From Planctomycetaceae bacterium (GTDB lineage Bacteria > Planctomycetota > Planctomycetia > Planctomycetales > Planctomycetaceae), in assembly GCA_016765335.1 (NCBI GenBank), contig JAESQE010000362.1, forward strand, positions 3,417-8,779: DNA of 5,363 bases. Reading direction: 5' to 3'. A program made the translations under genes and the position numbers. Shown piece after piece: positions 5,106-5,363 of this stretch; positions within the stretch are counted from its first letter, which is position 1, and each line of letters opens with the position of its first letter. Under the pieces are notes generated by a model. The model was not told where the DNA came from and did not search any database. It saw only the letters and a program-made list of their open reading frames with translations.

Positions 5106-5363
5106 CTATTTATCCGATTTATTGATCATCGTGGTGTCGATGACGCAGCGAAAACCGGTGTGAAAACAGGGGGAAGTGACATCACTTCGCATCCGGGCAG
5201 CATTCCGGTAGCCAGTGCAACTGTTGGTATTGCACATGAAAGAGCCACCCCGTGTGACGCGTTTTTCAATTCTCGGCTCTGCTGGATCCAGCCCGGTTTC
5301 TGGCCCGACGGGATTTCGAGCAGGGCTGTCGTAGTAGTAATCTACCCGATAATAATCGTTGAC
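5106..5363 (-). CDS. Formylglycine-generating enzyme (SUMF1/FGE family), C-terminal part
   Basis: The last 85 residues of a larger gene cut by the window edge. RVTRGGSFMCNTNSCTGYRNAAR and the closing FHTGFRCV are the end of the FGE-sulfatase fold. The CNTNSC pair (residues 44 and 49 of this fragment) has the spacing of human FGE Cys336 and Cys341, which bind copper and oxidise a sulfatase cysteine to formylglycine. Many SUMF1-fold relatives lack these cysteines, so this is likely a true sulfatase-activating enzyme rather than a generic paralogue. The stretch SPARNPVGPETG fits the NPxGP segment preceding the active site in the family. The start, any signal peptide and the neighbouring genes lie outside the window. 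It ends with TAG, 190 bases before lysS, and a weak GGTC/GACC stem lies just downstream (around 5057-5085). Confidence 0.9.
   Translation of the reverse strand, partial: VNDYYRVDYYYDSPARNPVGPETGLDPAEPRIEKRVTRGGSFMCNTNSCTGYRNAARMRSDVTSPCFHTGFRCVIDTTMINKSDK

Overview
The window looks like chromosomal DNA from a planctomycete of the Gimesia/Rubinisphaera kind. This is an inference from moderate GC, start sites mostly without strong Shine-Dalgarno sequences, a genuine formylglycine-generating enzyme (this phylum is rich in sulfatases), and dispersed palindromic repeats in the gaps. No 16S or other taxonomic marker is present. All convincing genes lie on the minus strand, so the order of transcription runs from right to left.

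Layout, right to left: (i) 5106-5363, the C-terminal tail of a formylglycine-generating enzyme (SUMF1/FGE family) cut by the window edge, with both active-site cysteines present; (ii) a 190-base gap with a possible promoter and a leader hairpin; (iii) 3419-4915, complete class II lysyl-tRNA synthetase lysS; (iv) 2939-3418, a gap rich in repeats and hairpins; (v) 563-2938, a tightly packed operon of an Lgt-like integral membrane protein, an MJ0619/tetraether-synthase-like radical SAM enzyme, and an 89-residue two-helix membrane protein; (vi) 1-562, a second repeat-rich region with a 164-base imperfect inverted repeat and no confident gene.

The operon is the main interest. The Lgt-like gene overlaps the start of the radical SAM gene by 20 bases, and the radical SAM gene overlaps the small membrane gene by an ATGA. 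The radical SAM gene is split by one in-frame UGA (2050-2052). The 63-residue ORF before it is the family's N-terminal Cys/His domain. The same frame continues after the UGA through every expected motif to residue 470. This is either a fresh nonsense mutation or sequencing error, or a recoded UGA. A radical SAM enzyme related to the archaeal tetraether lipid synthase, next to a diacylglyceryl-transferase-like membrane protein, suggests (inference only) a lipid or lipoprotein modification system.

The operon is flanked by related repeat clusters. A perfect 26-base direct repeat occurs at 509-534 and 3288-3313, and REP-like hairpin units with a shared GTTGCTACGCAAC ... GCTAC plan occur on both sides. 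One repeat unit supplies the stop codon of the last operon gene.
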